13,370 nt of DNA from an uncultured Coprococcus sp. (GCA_900548215.1 URJI01000077.1:1-13370), one strand, 5' to 3'. Positions 1-8,840 are shown, numbered from the stretch's first letter. Notes: generated by a model not told the origin, from the letters alone. Program-made: numbers and translations.

Positions 1-507
1 TACACTTCTGTCCTGAATGATCTTCAGAATCTCCTCCCTTATATCCTCAAGATTCGAGTACAGGAAATAATCAAAATCATCGAACACCTCGTCCTCGTCA
101 TCTTCCTCAGTCACAAATGTGACCTTGTCAGTGATGTTCATCAGTATACGTGCCACTTCAGGACATGAAAGTGATAATGAAACCTCGCGCACATTCTCGA
201 ATTCCTCCGTATGCCTCGGATATTCCCTGCATGTAGTGCAGAGGCTGTTCTTTCCCATATGTATATACATATCACACAGCATGTCATCTCGCAGAAATGC
301 ACACTTTCCACTTCTGCCGTGTCTGAAAACGCCTTCTTTCCAATTTACCTTGCGGCGCAGCTCATCCCTGTACTCACCATTATAATCCTCATATTTTTCC
401 AACGAATCATCATCTATCACTATCTGCCATTTGCCGCAGCATGTATCCGGGCATTTGTCCGCTATGCAGCTGAATTTCTTATAATAATCCGGGTATGTAT
501 AAATCAT
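1..507 (-). CDS. fliB: FliB-like flagellin lysine-N-methylase family protein (3' end beyond window)
   Basis: The N-terminal 169 residues are visible; the C-terminus lies beyond the left edge. The protein opens with the family signature F-S-C-x4-K-C-x3-C-C (C14, C19, C23, C24), followed by C69, C78, C90, C93 and C115. This is the CxxCxxCC metal-binding cysteine pattern of the FliB family, whose characterised members methylate flagellin lysines. An acidic stretch follows at about residues 137-147. The start is set by AAAGGAGT just upstream of ATG at 507. It lies 37 bases after the histidine kinase stop, with no terminator between, so co-transcription with the ABC/two-component genes is likely. 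No flagellar gene is in the window, and many homologs occur in non-motile Firmicutes, so the substrate may not be flagellin. Family assignment is firm; function is inferred. Confidence 0.82.
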   Translation of the reverse strand, partial: MIYTYPDYYKKFSCIADKCPDTCCGKWQIVIDDDSLEKYEDYNGEYRDELRRKVNWKEGVFRHGRSGKCAFLRDDMLCDMYIHMGKNSLCTTCREYPRHTEEFENVREVSLSLSCPEVARILMNITDKVTFVTEEDDEDEVFDDFDYFLYSNLEDIREEILKIIQDRSV

Positions 508-544
508 ATGTACTCCTTTATATATAATCATTCCATTATTCCAC

Positions 545-1582
545 TCATCGGCTCTGCAGCACGATCACGAACTTGTTACCGTCCTTTTGGGGAATAACAC
601 TTAACATTCCGCCCTGCTTTTCTATGATCTCCCTTGACAGATAAAGGCCTATTCCAACACCATCCTTGTCACCGGAATTTCTGCCACGGTAAAACCTCTC
701 AAATATATGTGTACGCTCATCCTCCCCTATTGGTTCATTCTCATCTGTCACACTGATTTCAACCGTGAGCCCTAGTTTTCTGACCGACAGGACTATCTCA
801 CTTCCAGTTTTTCCGTATTTTATCGCATTATCCAAAAGATTGAAACACGCTTCCGCAGTCCATCTTCTGTCATGCTGTATATCACATTTCACGTGTTCAT
901 CATATCTGATAGTTATATCGGCGTTTTTCGCACTCACATATACATCTTTCACTGCCTGCAGCACAGTGTCATTTATACTCTGGCTTTTCACATCGAGATT
1001 GATAAGTCCGCTTTCCAGTCTGGATACCTTTATCATACTCTCCGAGAGAAATGACAAGCGCTCCACCGCCAGTTCAAGGACTTGCAAGTACTGAGTACGC
1101 TCATCATCACTTATATCCGGATTTTTCAGAAAATCCGTGTACATCCTCAGGTTCGATATTGGTGTCTTCAGTTGATGGGAAATATCCGATACCAGCCCCT
1201 TAATATTCTCATGCTCCAGCCTCTCTCTGGAATTCTGAAGCTTCAGCGCATCGATTATCTTGTCAACCTTGCTCTGCAGCCTTGATACCAGCGAGTCCTC
1301 ATTTTCCGGAAATACCTGCTGCCGTTTCAGCTCAGAGAGATTGTCCAGAAGATCCGACATAGCTGCCACGACCTCCGAAATAAAGTCATCATCTGCCTTC
1401 TGCAGCAACTTTATGACAACAAACATAACTACACCACACGCCAGTGCACCTATGGCCGCAAGTATTTTTCCTGAACATACATACTCAAATACTGCTAAAA
1501 ACACAAACAAAAGAAGTGAGCATACATACAGCATCCTCACTCTCTTCGTATATTTACCATAGTTTTCAATATATTTATCCAT
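545..1582 (-). CDS. Two-component sensor histidine kinase, intramembrane-sensing type
   Basis: A 345-residue membrane kinase. Two hydrophobic segments (about 17-35 and 40-59) are separated by only a few residues, so almost nothing is exposed outside. This is the architecture of intramembrane-sensing kinases such as BceS, which take their signal from a partner ABC transporter. A coiled linker follows, then the H-box SHQLKTP with phosphoacceptor H136, N-box NLLDN (248-252), F-box ERFYRG (295-300) and G2 box GVGIGL (308-313). The G1 position reads D280-E-N-E-P-I-G, so the usual DxGxG glycine pattern is altered. The gene follows the response regulator stop by 24 bases and belongs to the same operon as the ABC genes. 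Its phosphorylation target is presumably the neighbouring regulator. The ligand is unknown, possibly a peptide or cell-wall antibiotic. Confidence 0.93.
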   Translation of the reverse strand: MDKYIENYGKYTKRVRMLYVCSLLLFVFLAVFEYVCSGKILAAIGALACGVVMFVVIKLLQKADDDFISEVVAAMSDLLDNLSELKRQQVFPENEDSLVSRLQSKVDKIIDALKLQNSRERLEHENIKGLVSDISHQLKTPISNLRMYTDFLKNPDISDDERTQYLQVLELAVERLSFLSESMIKVSRLESGLINLDVKSQSINDTVLQAVKDVYVSAKNADITIRYDEHVKCDIQHDRRWTAEACFNLLDNAIKYGKTGSEIVLSVRKLGLTVEISVTDENEPIGEDERTHIFERFYRGRNSGDKDGVGIGLYLSREIIEKQGGMLSVIPQKDGNKFVIVLQSR

Positions 1583-1606
1583 ATTATCTCTGTTATCTAT
1601 CCATGC

Positions 1607-2293
1607 CTATGTCTCGCCAAATGTATATCCAATTCCAAACACCGTGATCACGTACTCCGGATTACCGGCATCCTTTTCTATCTTCTGACGCAGTCTTCTG
1701 ATATGCACATTCAGCGTGTTCTCATCCACATAATTTTCATTGTCATCCCAAATCTTCTGTATGATCATATCCCTTGTGAGAACGCGCCCCTTATTTTTTA
1801 TCAGCAGTTCCAGTATCCTGTATTCCGTAACGGACAGCTTTATCGGTTCATCCGATATGTACACCTGCATCCGTTCAAAGTCAACACTCATATCCCCATA
1901 ATGAAAACGTTCGCGCTTTATCCCATCCGATGCATTTTCACTTCTTCGAAGGACTGCCTCTATCCGCTGATACAGAAGTTCCACGGAAAACGGCTTCGCT
2001 ATATAGTCATCGCAGCCGGCCAAAAACCCCTCTATCATATCAGCCTCCGTATCTCTTGCCGTGAGGAAGATGATCGGGATCTTTGTACTTTTTCTCAGTT
2101 CTCTGCAGTAGTCAAGGCCCCTTCCATCGGGAAGGTTTCTGTCAAGCAATATCAGATCGAAGCCATGTTCCAGACAGCCATCTGCCTCCTTGCATGAGTA
2201 CGCAGTTTCAACTTCGTATCCCCTCTTTTCAAGGAATAGCTTCACACCTCCACATATGATCACATCATCCTCCACGACCAAAATACGTTTCAT
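1607..2293 (-). CDS. OmpR/PhoB-family response regulator
   Basis: A 228-residue regulator. The N-terminal receiver domain has the acidic pair D9-D10, phosphoacceptor D51 (in LILLDRNLPDG), T78 and K100 (AKPF). The C-terminal winged-helix domain covers roughly residues 130-225, with the recognition region around NTLNVHIRRLRQKI and the wing ending GIGYTF. I chose ATG at 2293 because ATAGGAGA lies correctly ahead of it; an in-frame TTG at 2308 overlaps that ribosome binding site and is unlikely. The gene sits 64 bases after the permease stop and 24 bases before the kinase. It is the cognate partner of that kinase and probably activates the ABC operon, where a candidate operator lies near 5624-5657. 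Confidence 0.95.
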   Translation of the reverse strand: MKRILVVEDDVIICGGVKLFLEKRGYEVETAYSCKEADGCLEHGFDLILLDRNLPDGRGLDYCRELRKSTKIPIIFLTARDTEADMIEGFLAGCDDYIAKPFSVELLYQRIEAVLRRSENASDGIKRERFHYGDMSVDFERMQVYISDEPIKLSVTEYRILELLIKNKGRVLTRDMIIQKIWDDNENYVDENTLNVHIRRLRQKIEKDAGNPEYVITVFGIGYTFGET

Positions 2294-2357
2294 ACTTTCT
2301 CCTATCAATTACATGCTGATTCCATATCATTTTCACGACTCCCGGTCTGCCAAATAT

Positions 2358-4841
2358 CTATGATGCTTCTCTCAGCCGGCTTGTCACCGTATCTTTTGTC
2401 ACAAGTCTGAACACCATCGCCGGAACCACAATGCATATAGCAAACAGCACAACAACGACTCCGGCAACAAGTGCATACGGATAATGAAATACTGCATAAT
2501 CGGCTATATTCACACTTAGCCGGCCAGCTCCATACATCATAAGGCTTCCAAGTGTCACAATAAGTACTGTTGTTATAATACCATAAAACATGCCCTCGTA
2601 CATAAGCATATTACGTATCTGCCTCTTTGTCATTCCAACACTCTCAAGCACTGCCAGTTCCAGTTTTCTCGTATATACACCGGTGATCATGACATTGATA
2701 TAATTCACCACTCCGATAAGTATCAATATGATCGACATTCCACCGCCTATCACCTCAAGCGACAGCATAGACTTCTTGAATTCCGAGCTCTCCACCGACT
2801 TGATATCACTCCCGGCTATGACTGGATTTTCCTTTACGATGCGCTGTACATATGGTGTCACTTCTGTTTCTTTTCCTTTCTCCGCATCCGCAATGATGCA
2901 TGAGATCTCCGCATCCGGAAACAGATCATCCATTACCGCATCACTCACAAATATCGCCTCCGGAGCTCCACCAAGTGTCCAATAATACCCAGCGGTGATT
3001 GCTGACTGCTCTGTCCTCATCATGGCTGCGCCGACTGTGATCTGTCTCTTCCTGCCCGCCTGGTCATTCACAAGTGTCAGAGTCTTATCCGTCATCCGCT
3101 CCGACGCTGATATGGAATCTACATAACCTATCAGACATACCTCTCCTTTTTCGAATGCATCTATATCAATCTTCTGTCTGGCAGTTTTGTTGTAGAGCTT
3201 TATCATATCTGAATTGACCGATATCAGCGGTGCCCCATACTGTGCCTCACTGTTGGTCGTTGTCTCATAAAATGTCGCAAGAGATTCCGGGTCATCCTCG
3301 CTCTCAATAAACGGTGCATAAAGTTCAGCGTCAAATGGCAGTCTTACCTTTGCACTTCTGTTCGCCTCTACAGTACCCATACCCGGAATGCTTCGCATCT
3401 GATCAACGATGTCTGCCATGGTCGCCTGAGGCTTAGAGTTATCTGATTCGCCGTCGCCATATAGCACATAATCATTGTGAAGATAGTGCTCTATATAACT
3501 GTCCGCATCCATGCATGATATAAACGTATTCACACACAAAAATGTAACTGAACCCATGAATATCGATGCGAACACAAGTATACTTCTCTTTTTTTCACGA
3601 AACACATTCCTCCATGCCATCTTCCAGGGTCTTCCTCCACTGGTGGACTTATATCTTGTTCCTGATATATTTCCAGTATATTTCATAGCATCAATTGCAG
3701 ATATCTTCCCGGCATATTTTGCCGGTTTCCTTGCACTTATAAATACAGTTACAAATGCAAATACCACGGAAAATACATATATTCCCGGATTGAAACTGAC
3801 CGCCGATGAAAGTGCAGCTTCCCTGTCTATCGACAGCATGTTCATAGCAAGAGGAACAACGCCAAATGACACCGCAGTTCCAAGAAGTACCCCTATCGGA
3901 ATTCCTACACAAGCCAGATATAGTGCCTGTTTTTTCACTATCTTTTGTATCTGGGACATCGTGGCTCCGATGGTCTTCAGCATTCCATAGAATCTTATAT
4001 CCTTTGTAACAGATATATACATTACATTATATATAAGAAGATATCCACTAAGGAGTATCATAAGAGCTATAATACCTATACTTATAGCTATAAAAACACG
4101 GTTTGAACCATTTTCAGACTGAACATCATATTTCACGTCAAACTTCTGGTCCTGCCTCAAAGTAACATTCTTCTCAAGTTCATCTTGGAGTTTATCACCC
4201 TTGCCCTCCTTTGCGGAGATACTGACACGTCCATCTTTCTGCATATCTATTCCCTGGGAATCCACATATTTCTTTGACACCAGGCATACGCTGCTCTTGG
4301 CAAATCCTGTGTACCAGCCTGAGAGCACAAAATTTTTCCTCTCACCATCCATCACAAACGTAACATTCTGACCTACCTTTGGCGACGTGATACCCATATT
4401 GTCAAGTATCTGCTTTGTGAGCATTATCTCATTCTCATCCTTCGGATAACTGCCATTTATATCGGTTATGGCAGGTTTCAGATTCTCATTAAATTCCGTA
4501 TCATCATCATACTGAAGCAGATAACTGTACTTGCCTGATTCCGTGCTTACCGTCTGTGCATCGATCTGTATTCCCACCGCAAGAAGTGACGGACAGGACT
4601 TTATATCATTTATCTGACCTTCAGATGGATGCTCCATATATATAGAAGATCTTGTTCCCTGAAGTCTGAGCTGCATCTGGTTAAGATTTTTAGCTATGGA
4701 AAATCCCAATGTAAATACAGCCGTGAACATGAATGTTGTGAGAACGATCGCCAGAATAACAATTACATTTCGTACTTTATTCTGCTTTAACATGCGATGA
4801 TATATCCTGCTCACCGCCGCCTGGTTATTGTTTCTAAGCAT
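2358..4841 (-). CDS. ABC transporter permease, tandem FtsX/MacB-like domains
   Basis: An 827-residue membrane protein with the layout of two FtsX-type halves. A first transmembrane helix (about 25-48) is followed by a roughly 200-residue extracellular domain and three helices near 249-272, 305-335 and 352-370. A second half starts with a helix near 418-441, then an extracellular domain (about 445-695) and three C-terminal helices (about 697-722, 748-770, 788-812). Cytoplasmic coupling motifs of the family are seen as YGMLKTIGAT (about 285-294) and LAVLESVGM before the seventh helix. ATG at 4841 is preferred: it overlaps the ATPase stop by 8 bases, which suggests translational coupling, and its product starts MLRNNNQAAV, as I recall for relatives. 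An in-frame ATG at 4895 would add 18 residues. The substrate is unknown; families with an adjacent two-component system usually handle peptides or sense envelope stress. Confidence 0.93.
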   Translation of the reverse strand: MLRNNNQAAVSRIYHRMLKQNKVRNVIVILAIVLTTFMFTAVFTLGFSIAKNLNQMQLRLQGTRSSIYMEHPSEGQINDIKSCPSLLAVGIQIDAQTVSTESGKYSYLLQYDDDTEFNENLKPAITDINGSYPKDENEIMLTKQILDNMGITSPKVGQNVTFVMDGERKNFVLSGWYTGFAKSSVCLVSKKYVDSQGIDMQKDGRVSISAKEGKGDKLQDELEKNVTLRQDQKFDVKYDVQSENGSNRVFIAISIGIIALMILLSGYLLIYNVMYISVTKDIRFYGMLKTIGATMSQIQKIVKKQALYLACVGIPIGVLLGTAVSFGVVPLAMNMLSIDREAALSSAVSFNPGIYVFSVVFAFVTVFISARKPAKYAGKISAIDAMKYTGNISGTRYKSTSGGRPWKMAWRNVFREKKRSILVFASIFMGSVTFLCVNTFISCMDADSYIEHYLHNDYVLYGDGESDNSKPQATMADIVDQMRSIPGMGTVEANRSAKVRLPFDAELYAPFIESEDDPESLATFYETTTNSEAQYGAPLISVNSDMIKLYNKTARQKIDIDAFEKGEVCLIGYVDSISASERMTDKTLTLVNDQAGRKRQITVGAAMMRTEQSAITAGYYWTLGGAPEAIFVSDAVMDDLFPDAEISCIIADAEKGKETEVTPYVQRIVKENPVIAGSDIKSVESSEFKKSMLSLEVIGGGMSIILILIGVVNYINVMITGVYTRKLELAVLESVGMTKRQIRNMLMYEGMFYGIITTVLIVTLGSLMMYGAGRLSVNIADYAVFHYPYALVAGVVVVLFAICIVVPAMVFRLVTKDTVTSRLREAS

Positions 4842-5541
4842 CCTTCTCACCCCCATTTGCCCCATCTGGTACTCCTGCTGAGAAGATCCTGCCATCTTCG
4901 ATCCGTATCATCTGATCTGCCATGGTTGCTATCTCTTCATTATGAGTGATCATCACTATCGTCTGTGCAAACTCTTTACCAGTCAGCTTTAACAGTGCAA
5001 TGACATCCATGCTGGTCTTGCTGTCCAGATTGCCTGTCGGCTCATCAGCCAATATGATAGAAGGTTTTGCTGCCAGCGCTCTGGCTATCGCAACCCTCTG
5101 CTGCTGGCCTCCTGACAGCTGGTTAGGCATGGAAAATTTCTTTTCCGATAAGCCGAGCACATCCATAATTTTATCTACATACGCAGTGTCTATCTTTGTT
5201 CCATCCAGCTCGATCGGAAGCACTATATTCTCGTACACATTTAATATCGGCACCAGATTGTAATTCTGGAAGACAAATCCTATCTTTCGTCTTCTGAATA
5301 TCGTAAGTGCCTCATCATCCATTTCAAAAATAGCTTTGCCATCCAGTATAACATCTCCTGATGTTGGCCTGTCGAGACCTCCTAAGAGATTTAGAAGTGT
5401 TGACTTTCCGCTTCCCGAACTGCCTATGATAGATACAAATTCTCCCTCTTCAATATCAAGTGACACATCTGTAAGCGCATGCACGACATTGTCTCCTGTT
5501 CCGTATGTCTTTGTAAGATTGTGGGTTGATAATATATTCAT
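4834..5541 (-). CDS. ABC transporter ATP-binding protein, MacB/LolD/Bce type
   Basis: A complete 235-residue nucleotide-binding subunit. Walker A is GSSGSGKST (40-48), Q-loop Q92, signature LSGGQ (142-146), Walker B IILADE (162-167) with catalytic E167, D-loop NLD (171-173) and switch H200. The run DEPTGNLDS is typical of the MacB/LolD/BceA branch that pairs with FtsX-like permeases. The start at 5541 is supported by GGAAGAGGT upstream. It is the first gene of a minus-strand operon continuing into the overlapping permease, response regulator, kinase and FliB-like gene. The upstream gap holds the terminator of the previous gene and a candidate regulator binding site. It supplies ATP-driven energy to the permease; the transported or sensed molecule cannot be named from sequence. 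Confidence 0.96.
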   Translation of the reverse strand: MNILSTHNLTKTYGTGDNVVHALTDVSLDIEEGEFVSIIGSSGSGKSTLLNLLGGLDRPTSGDVILDGKAIFEMDDEALTIFRRRKIGFVFQNYNLVPILNVYENIVLPIELDGTKIDTAYVDKIMDVLGLSEKKFSMPNQLSGGQQQRVAIARALAAKPSIILADEPTGNLDSKTSMDVIALLKLTGKEFAQTIVMITHNEEIATMADQMIRIEDGRIFSAGVPDGANGGEKDA

Positions 5542-5609
5542 GATACCTCTTCCTTTTCATTTCTTTTTCATTTTCTGCCATTTCTTTGTCTGATCTACTT
5601 GATGGTTTT

Positions 5610-5657
5610 ATTCTAACATCCACATCTTACAATCTTATTACGTTTAATATTAAGATT
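5610..5657 (-). promoter_or_regulatory. Candidate promoter/operator of the ABC-two-component operon
   Basis: Upstream of the ATPase gene, a perfect 7-bp inverted repeat, aatctta (5631-5637) and taagatt (5651-5657), is separated by 13 bases. A further atctta lies at 5624-5629, giving a second half-site in direct orientation. A -10-like TAGAAT (minus strand; 5610-5615) lies about 17 bases from a poor -35 (ATAAGA, 5633-5638) that is embedded in the repeat. A weak -35 overlapped by repeats fits activation by an OmpR-type regulator, but this is inference from layout only. Confidence 0.4.
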
Positions 5658-5689
5658 TAGTGGTCACTGCTTACATTATCAATATATTA

Positions 5690-5726
5690 AAAGACCCAGC
5701 CCCTGTTAATAAGAGACTGAGCCTTT
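5690..5726 (-). terminator. Rho-independent terminator after the HAD gene
   Basis: On the minus strand a 14-bp stem (5713-5726 with 5690-5703, four G-U wobbles) encloses a 9-base loop and runs into TTTTAATATATT. It starts 40 bases after the HAD phosphatase stop codon and separates that gene from the ABC operon. Confidence 0.8.
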
Positions 5727-5765
5727 GATTTCTATCCATTATTTATGACTGTTTCTATACTCCGC

Positions 5766-6569
5766 CTACAAGTTGGCTGCCAGAACCTGTTCCATAACCT
5801 GCAGCACGCCCCGCTCCTCATTAGATGGGGCGCAAAATCTTGCAAACTTCTCCATGCCAGGCTGCGCATTTGCCACGATATAGCTGTAATATACCGTCTT
5901 CAGCATCTCCGCATCGTTGAAGTTGTCGCCGAATGCCATCATCTCGCTGGTATCGATACCAAGAAGTTCCCCGATCTTTCTCATGGCCATTCCTTTATTG
6001 ATACCTTTATTCATGATGTCGATCCATTCTCTTCCGCCCACAGTGACTGAGAAGTTATCTCCAAAACGTGGCGTATAGATCTCTTTGTACTTCACGGCAG
6101 CATCCTTATCCGGAGCAAATATCGTAAACTTATTGGCCTCGACGTCAAGGCTTCTCATATCATCAACAAACACAAGATTACTGAGAAATGCTTTGAAAAA
6201 CTTCGCATACTTCTCGTTTTTTTTCAGGACATATGCTCCGGATAGAGCACACAGTACAGCAACACCATCCGTCTCGTCCTCCACAAAGCGTATCATACTC
6301 TGGTACTCTTCCACATCCATCAGGCTCTTGTATATGATCTTGCCGCAGTTGGAGATAGCCGCACCGTTATCACCGATGACCACCATCTTATCCATCTTGT
6401 CTCCGAACATGTCCCTCAGGGTGTACATCGGTCTTCCACTGGCTACGACAAAACGAATCCCCTTCTCGTCCAGCCTGTCAATGTAATCGAAGAAACCATC
6501 CGGGAGTTTTCCATTCTCCATAAGCAGTGTATGATCCATGTCGGATGCAATTAATTTTACGTTCTTCAT
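5766..6569 (-). CDS. Cof-type HAD-IIB family phosphatase
   Basis: A 267-residue cytoplasmic hydrolase with all four HAD motifs: motif I SDMDHTLL with nucleophile D10 and general acid D12; motif II VVASGRP with S44; motif III K192 in NKGINKGMA; motif IV GDNFNDAEM with D215 and D219. The cap between residues 85 and 180 is of the C2B type. Motif I has histidine (H13) where glycine is more usual (DxDGT). Such proteins dephosphorylate sugar phosphates, phosphorylated cofactors such as pyridoxal phosphate or flavin, or nucleotides; the substrate cannot be assigned. GGAAGAG precedes ATG at 6569. It lies 119 bases after the GH31 stop, across a tandem-repeat spacer, so it may have its own promoter, and it ends in a strong terminator. 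Confidence 0.93.
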   Translation of the reverse strand: MKNVKLIASDMDHTLLMENGKLPDGFFDYIDRLDEKGIRFVVASGRPMYTLRDMFGDKMDKMVVIGDNGAAISNCGKIIYKSLMDVEEYQSMIRFVEDETDGVAVLCALSGAYVLKKNEKYAKFFKAFLSNLVFVDDMRSLDVEANKFTIFAPDKDAAVKYKEIYTPRFGDNFSVTVGGREWIDIMNKGINKGMAMRKIGELLGIDTSEMMAFGDNFNDAEMLKTVYYSYIVANAQPGMEKFARFCAPSNEERGVLQVMEQVLAANL

Positions 6570-6584
6570 GTCTTCTCTTCCTTA

Positions 6585-6629
6585 TATATTCTCTAATGTT
6601 ATATTCTCTGGTGTTATATTTTCTGATAT
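6585..6629. repeat. Three 15-bp tandem repeats ahead of the HAD gene
   Basis: On the plus strand the units are 6585-6599, 6600-6614 and 6615-6629. Each begins tatattctct or tatattttct and differs in the last few bases. A short inverted repeat, ctgata-tc-tatcag (6623-6636), overlaps the last unit, and a TATAAT hexamer (minus strand, 6642-6647) lies just upstream with respect to transcription, so the repeats would fall in the 5' untranslated region of the HAD message if that hexamer is a real -10. Confidence 0.75.
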
Positions 6630-6688
6630 CTATCAGGTAATATTATATATTAACCATGCCTCTGCCAGCTTATCCCTTGCCATGCGTC

Positions 6689-8677
6689 TTATTTAAATAA
6701 GAGCGCACTATTTTTCTCCAGGTCATACTCCCTTGTATAACCGTCATCATCGTACAGCATATAGCTGCTGTTCCTGTAGCCGATCAGCTGCATTGTAGTC
6801 TTGTCGATATCCGCAACGCACTCCGCCGCAGCAACGATCGGTATACATTTGCCGCTTCTTACAAAAAGGATAACTTCATTCAAAGGTACCTCAACAAAGT
6901 GATGTCCCGCAGGCATCTCCGTCTGCGTGGCGCTGCCGTCTGCCGTAAACCTTACAAGCATCATATCCTCCGGCAGATACACATATCTTCCGATGGCATT
7001 CTGCGTGTAAACCGGTGCGATCATGATCTCATTTCCAAGCATGAGCTGATCCTCAACATGAGCCGCGATCCTATCATCTGGATATTCAAATGCCAGTGGC
7101 TTGAACATCATGTCGTCCGTCAAGGCCGCCTTCATGTACTCGCTGTATATATATGGAAGCAATCGATAACGGACACCGATCACATTCCTGAAATCCTCTA
7201 TATGCTCAAACTGATAGCACTCCTGATCTCTTGTACCCTCACAAGAATGGTCACGCATGAGCGGAGTGAACACGCCGAGTGCAAGCCATCTGAGAAGAAG
7301 GTCTCTGGATGTGTCGCATCCAAATCCACCGAGATCCGCACCCGTATACAGGAAACCGCACATATTCATGGACGGAAGCATCTTGATGTTGAGCAGGATG
7401 TGTGACCACCACGATTTGTTATCACCCATCCAGACACCACCATAACGGTGCATTCCTACATAAGACGATCTGGAGAACAGAAGTCTTCTCTCATCCGGTG
7501 AGATCTCGCGAAGCGCCTCGCCTGCCGCTCTTGTCATGTTATATCCAAAGAGGTTGTGAACCTTGTCGTGACGCACCATCTTCCCATCCACATTGTGGTA
7601 CATGGATTCATAATCCTTCTTGTTATTTGCAACACCTGCTGCCATACCCGAGATGCCCCAGACATCATCCACAGTCTCGTCCTTATCAATGAATTTCTTC
7701 ATGGCTTCCTTCAGCTCACTCACACCCTCCGGGGTGAAGAAGATCGCCGGCTCATTCATGTCATTCCAGAAGCCCTCTATACCTGCATCCGTGAGGATCT
7801 TGTACTTTGCACCAAACCATCGTCTCGCCTCAGGGTTCAGCACATCAGGGAAATGCGTATATCCCGGCCATACCGCCGCAACGAAATCACTTCCATCTGC
7901 TCTCTTACAGAAGTAGTTATTTGCCACGCCCTCCTCATACACATCGTAACCTTCCTCGATCTTTACACCGGCATCTATGATCGGGATCAGGCGTATATTA
8001 TCCTTTTTCAGATTCTCCACATACTCCGAAAAATCGCCAAAGTCGTCATTTATGGTGAAATCCTTATAGCTGTCCATGTAATCTATATCCATGTAGACCA
8101 TATCGATCGGGATGTGGTTCTCTCTATATTTTCTCGCCACCGTCTCAAAGTCCTCCGGTGTCTTGTATCCCCAGCGGCTCTGTCCAAATCCAAATGCAAA
8201 CTTTGGCGGGATATAACTCCTTCCGATCATCTTCCTGAACTGCTTTGTGATATCATATGGGCTGTCACCTGTTATCACATAGATATCCAGATCTGCACTG
8301 TCACAGAAAATATGCATCTCATTGTACTTCGTATATCCCACGTCAAATGTGATAGTGGATGGATAGTCAAAATACAGGCCAAATGTCTGCGCTCCTGAAA
8401 CTATAATAAAGTTGTGTGATGCATACAGTGAGTATACATCCTCGTGATGATGCGGATTATCTGCATTGTTGCTTATGTACTTGTAGCCTCTCTTGTTGAT
8501 CCCTCTGTTCGCCTCGCCAAGGCCATACACTATATCACTGTCCTCAAGACCAAATGTGTACGAAAGTCCGGCTGTTAAGTCTATATCGCCGTAATCTGGC
8601 TGTCCTTTTTCTGCTGCGATATCTACCACTACTGATTCTGTCTGAAATGGCTTTCCGTATGTGTACTTCTTTATCAT
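6689..8677 (-). CDS. Glycoside hydrolase family 31 alpha-glucosidase
   Basis: A 662-residue enzyme without signal peptide or membrane segment, so probably intracellular. The N-terminal beta-sandwich (about 1-155) precedes the (beta/alpha)8 barrel. Visible active-site elements are YMDIDYM (D197, D199), the nucleophile D306 in GFWNDMNEP, the acid/base D419 in WMGDN, LYTGADLGGF (444-453) and RDH (475-477). The DMNEP form of the nucleophile motif points to alpha-glucosidases rather than alpha-xylosidases. It likely releases glucose from imported malto- or isomalto-oligosaccharides. AGAGGTGA just before ATG at 8677 sets the start and the product begins MIKKYTYGKPF. The same frame stays open upstream to 8899, but that part does not resemble GH31. 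No sugar transporter or regulator adjoins it, so substrate and induction are unknown. Confidence 0.95.
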   Translation of the reverse strand: MIKKYTYGKPFQTESVVVDIAAEKGQPDYGDIDLTAGLSYTFGLEDSDIVYGLGEANRGINKRGYKYISNNADNPHHHEDVYSLYASHNFIIVSGAQTFGLYFDYPSTITFDVGYTKYNEMHIFCDSADLDIYVITGDSPYDITKQFRKMIGRSYIPPKFAFGFGQSRWGYKTPEDFETVARKYRENHIPIDMVYMDIDYMDSYKDFTINDDFGDFSEYVENLKKDNIRLIPIIDAGVKIEEGYDVYEEGVANNYFCKRADGSDFVAAVWPGYTHFPDVLNPEARRWFGAKYKILTDAGIEGFWNDMNEPAIFFTPEGVSELKEAMKKFIDKDETVDDVWGISGMAAGVANNKKDYESMYHNVDGKMVRHDKVHNLFGYNMTRAAGEALREISPDERRLLFSRSSYVGMHRYGGVWMGDNKSWWSHILLNIKMLPSMNMCGFLYTGADLGGFGCDTSRDLLLRWLALGVFTPLMRDHSCEGTRDQECYQFEHIEDFRNVIGVRYRLLPYIYSEYMKAALTDDMMFKPLAFEYPDDRIAAHVEDQLMLGNEIMIAPVYTQNAIGRYVYLPEDMMLVRFTADGSATQTEMPAGHHFVEVPLNEVILFVRSGKCIPIVAAAECVADIDKTTMQLIGYRNSSYMLYDDDGYTREYDLEKNSALLFK

Positions 8678-8840
8678 GCTGTCACCTCTATTTATTTTAT
8701 TATTTTTATTTGTCGCAATCTCTGATGTCCGTATCATCCTGCCCAGCCTGTCATATATATTATCGTATCCACATAATCTGATATCTTCACGCATCATGTC
8801 CGCCATCTCATGTGGCATCCCCCGGCTATGCTGGCATTCT

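Noticed and set aside
1607..2308. Longer response regulator starting at TTG 2308
   Set aside because: The TTG overlaps the AGGAG site that serves ATG at 2293, and the receiver domain properly begins MKRILVVEDD.
2358..4895. Permease start at ATG 4895
   Set aside because: It would overlap the ATPase gene by over 60 bases, and the extra residues look unlike a permease N-terminus; ATG 4841 couples neatly to the ATPase stop. Not fully excluded.
7556..8398. 280-codon plus-strand frame inside GH31
   Set aside because: It is antisense to a clear GH31 gene, and its translation is rich in His, Ile and Arg without any recognisable domain.
8678..8840. Promoter for the GH31 gene
   Set aside because: AT-rich hexamers are present but no pair has acceptable spacing, so I could not support a specific promoter.
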